From the NCBI GenBank assembly GCA_016182705.1, contig JACPGA010000101.1, positions 1-6,206 of the forward strand: a DNA stretch of 6,206 nucleotides, read 5' to 3'. The position numbers were made by a program, and so were the translations under genes. Under the pieces are notes generated by a model. It was not told the DNA's origin. It saw nothing but the letters and a program-made list of their open reading frames with translations, and did not search any database. The stretch is from Deltaproteobacteria bacterium. Lineage in GTDB: Bacteria > Desulfobacterota > GWC2-55-46. This document shows positions 5,301 through 6,206 of the stretch, one piece after another; position 1 is the first letter of the stretch, and each line of letters starts with the position of its first letter.

Positions 5301-5305
5301 GGAGG
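5301..5305 (+). promoter_or_regulatory. Shine-Dalgarno GGAGG that decides the start
   Basis: GGAGG directly abuts the ATG at 5306 (no spacer) but lies 9 nt before the in-frame GTG at 5315. This favours GTG as the working start. Confidence 0.6.
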
Positions 5306-5314
5306 ATGCGGATT

Positions 5315-5725
5315 GTGCGTATAAGAAGGTCTTTTGCTGTTTTGTCTTTTGTTTTCCTCTGGTTCGCCCTCGTTGGCATGGGCAAAGGCCCCGGCCCGGA
5401 CGTGCCTGTACCGGAAGTGAGCTATAACGCGACCGTCAGGGACGACCAGGACATAACCACCAAGGTCGTCAACGCCTCATGGGAGGGCAATATCTTTTTC
5501 ATAGGAACCAGGGGCAAGGGGACCGTGACAGTCACTTTCGAAAAGATAAAGAAGATAGTCGCCACCGGGAGCGGAACTAACAACAAGAGCGACTTTCAGG
5601 TGACGATGAAGAGCGGCGATGTCGTTGCCATAAGCCTGGAAAACGACCAGAGGTTCATGGGCACGACGAACTACGGCACATTCAGGATACTCGCGAAGAA
5701 TATTAAAGAGGTCACTTTCGATTAG
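5315..5725 (+). CDS. small exported beta-rich protein with internal duplication, function unknown
   Basis: I do not recognise a named family. With the GTG start the protein has 136 residues; the alternative ATG at 5306 adds MRI but has the ribosome-binding site touching it. The N-terminus is a typical signal peptide: RIRR, then the hydrophobic FAVLSFVFLWFALVGM, then small residues (GKG). There is no lipobox cysteine. A Pro-rich linker (GPDVPVPEV) precedes a region of short beta strands. Residues 51-81 and 103-133 align without gaps with 11 identities in 31 (shared VV, S, E, F-x-GT, GT, IK), the second copy ending the protein, so it looks like a tandem pair of about 50-residue beta modules. 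Modules ending in a G-rich turn, a strand and 'IKxI' resemble small Sm-like beta barrels, but this is speculation. It is monocistronic, with its own promoter and terminator, and is bracketed by repeats. Confidence 0.82.
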   Translation: MRIRRSFAVLSFVFLWFALVGMGKGPGPDVPVPEVSYNATVRDDQDITTKVVNASWEGNIFFIGTRGKGTVTVTFEKIKKIVATGSGTNNKSDFQVTMKSGDVVAISLENDQRFMGTTNYGTFRILAKNIKEVTFD

Positions 5726-5747
5726 AAGTATCTAAACGAAGCAAATT

Positions 5748-5785
5748 AAAAAGGCGGAGTGAAAACTCCGCCTTTTTTCGTTTCC
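5748..5785 (+). terminator. intrinsic terminator of the exported-protein gene
   Basis: Stem AAAAAGGCGGAGT (5748-5760) pairs perfectly with ACTCCGCCTTTTT (5765-5777) around a GAAA tetraloop, followed by T-rich sequence. It begins 23 nt after the stop codon. Confidence 0.92.
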
Positions 5786-5787
5786 AT

Positions 5788-5825
5788 TTCCCCCTTTTCT
5801 AAAGGGGGACTGAGGGGGATTATTA
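5788..5825 (+). repeat. 38-nt intergenic repeat, copy 2
   Basis: Exact copy of 4920-4957 in the same orientation, with the CCCCCTTT-TCT-AAAGGGGG hairpin and trailing GGGGGATTATTA. It starts right after the terminator of the exported-protein gene. Confidence 0.9.
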
Positions 5826-5833
5826 AAGGCATG

Positions 5834-5905
5834 CTGTCATTCTGAGGAGCCGCAGGCGACAAAGAATCTCGTACTTCAGATTCTTCGCTGCGCTCAGAAT
5901 GACAG
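5834..5905. repeat. 72-nt imperfect palindrome
   Basis: Outer arms CTGTCATTCTGAG (5834-5846) and CTCAGAATGACAG (5893-5905) are perfectly complementary over 13 bp. An inner stem AAGAATCT/AGATTCTT (5862-5869, 5878-5885) closes an 8-nt loop, and the middle is partly matched. The outer motif resembles a common bacterial intergenic repeat (TCATTCTGAG...CTCAGAATGA). Confidence 0.85.
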
Positions 5906-5918
5906 ACAAAAGAGCTGT

Positions 5919-5944
5919 GTTGGGTTACGCTCCGCTAACCCAAC
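5919..5944. repeat. palindrome GTTGGGTTA...TAACCCAAC
   Basis: Perfect 9-bp arms (5919-5927 and 5936-5944) around CGCTCCGC. It resembles another widespread GGGTTA-GCG-TAACCC intergenic palindrome and lies 13 nt after the 72-nt palindrome. Confidence 0.8.
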
Positions 5945-5960
5945 CTACCGCTGACAGAAT

Positions 5961-5993
5961 AAAAAAAGGCGACCCGATGGTCGCCTTTTTTTT
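5961..5993 (-). terminator. intrinsic terminator of the cupin gene, usable from both sides
   Basis: GGCGACC (5968-5974) pairs with GGTCGCC (5979-5985) around CGAT, and the stem is extended by seven A-T pairs on flanking A- and T-runs. The T-run overlaps the TAA stop of the minus-strand cupin gene (5992-5994). It would also stop plus-strand transcripts coming through the repeats. Confidence 0.9.
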
Positions 5994-6206
5994 ATTTCTT
6001 CCTCGAGTCGTCCGCCGGGTTCACATAATTTATCCCCCAGGGGCCTGCACCGTTAATCTGTACCACTGTCTCGCCGGTTGCCCAGGCGAAGTGCGGGGAC
6101 TTCGGCGCCATCAGAAAGAAGCTACCGGGCGGAAGCTCAGTCCCTTTTGAAGTATCTGCCTTTTCACCTTTTGTCAGGTTAAAAGTCCCTGAAATGACGG
6201 TCACAC
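5992..6206 (-). CDS. cupin domain protein, C-terminal part (5' end outside window)
   Basis: Only about 71 codons are inside the window, and the frame runs off the right edge, so the N-terminal part is missing. What is visible fits the second half of a small beta-barrel cupin: TVISGTFNL, the turn LPPGSFFLMAPKSPHFAWA with a conserved metal-ligand-type His (the H of SPHF), then ETVVQINGAGPWGINYVNPADD near the C-terminus. Similar endings occur in single-domain cupins of about 140-170 residues whose function is generally unknown. A start at the GTG 6202-6204 would give 70 residues but would lack the first cupin motif, so I read it as truncated by the window rather than complete. It ends at its own terminator. 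Confidence 0.85.
   Translation of the reverse strand, partial: VTVISGTFNLTKGEKADTSKGTELPPGSFFLMAPKSPHFAWATGETVVQINGAGPWGINYVNPADDSRKK

Noticed and set aside
4920..5944. CRISPR array
   Set aside because: The repeats are of different sequences with irregular spacing, and only one unit occurs twice. There is no regular spacer pattern and no cas gene.

Overview
The window is a bacterial chromosomal segment whose base composition looks moderately G+C-rich. The gene content (an exosortase-sorted PEP-CTERM protein beside an rsmD-coaD-aspartate aminotransferase block) and the many palindromic intergenic repeats suggest a Gram-negative deltaproteobacterial lineage (Desulfobacterota-like) or a relative such as Nitrospirota. 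This placement is inferred from memory of typical gene neighbourhoods, not from a search.

Left part (1-3672): the 3' portion of a secreted PEP-CTERM protein gene on the + strand converges on a minus-strand housekeeping block, and the two share one strong bidirectional terminator at about 668-704. The block, in transcription order, is yjbQ (UPF0047), rsmD (16S rRNA m2G966 methyltransferase), coaD (phosphopantetheine adenylyltransferase) and aspC-type aminotransferase. It has a good sigma70-like promoter at 3631-3659, with a near-perfect 20-nt palindrome where transcription should begin. The first three genes all start with TTG. A perfect 13-bp inverted repeat lies between rsmD and coaD.

Middle (3673-4751): a small DUF2007-like protein and a Sir2 deacylase of the Zn-containing, Y..R (SIRT5/CobB-like) class form a second minus-strand unit. 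A strong TTGACT-17-TATACT promoter drives it and should give an almost leaderless mRNA.

Right part (4752-6206): about 500 bp without a convincing gene, packed with hairpin-forming repeats. Next comes one small + strand gene for an exported beta-rich protein that appears to contain an internal duplication, with its own promoter and terminator. A second cluster of repeats follows, then the C-terminal end of a minus-strand cupin gene. The exported-protein gene is bracketed by two identical 38-nt direct repeats, 868 bp apart from start to start.

Most of the coding content is ordinary housekeeping. The least explained material is the repeat-rich intergenic DNA around the small exported protein, the duplicated architecture of that protein, and the palindrome at the yjbQ promoter. 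I saw no CRISPR array, tRNA, rRNA, transposase, phage gene or obvious defence system.
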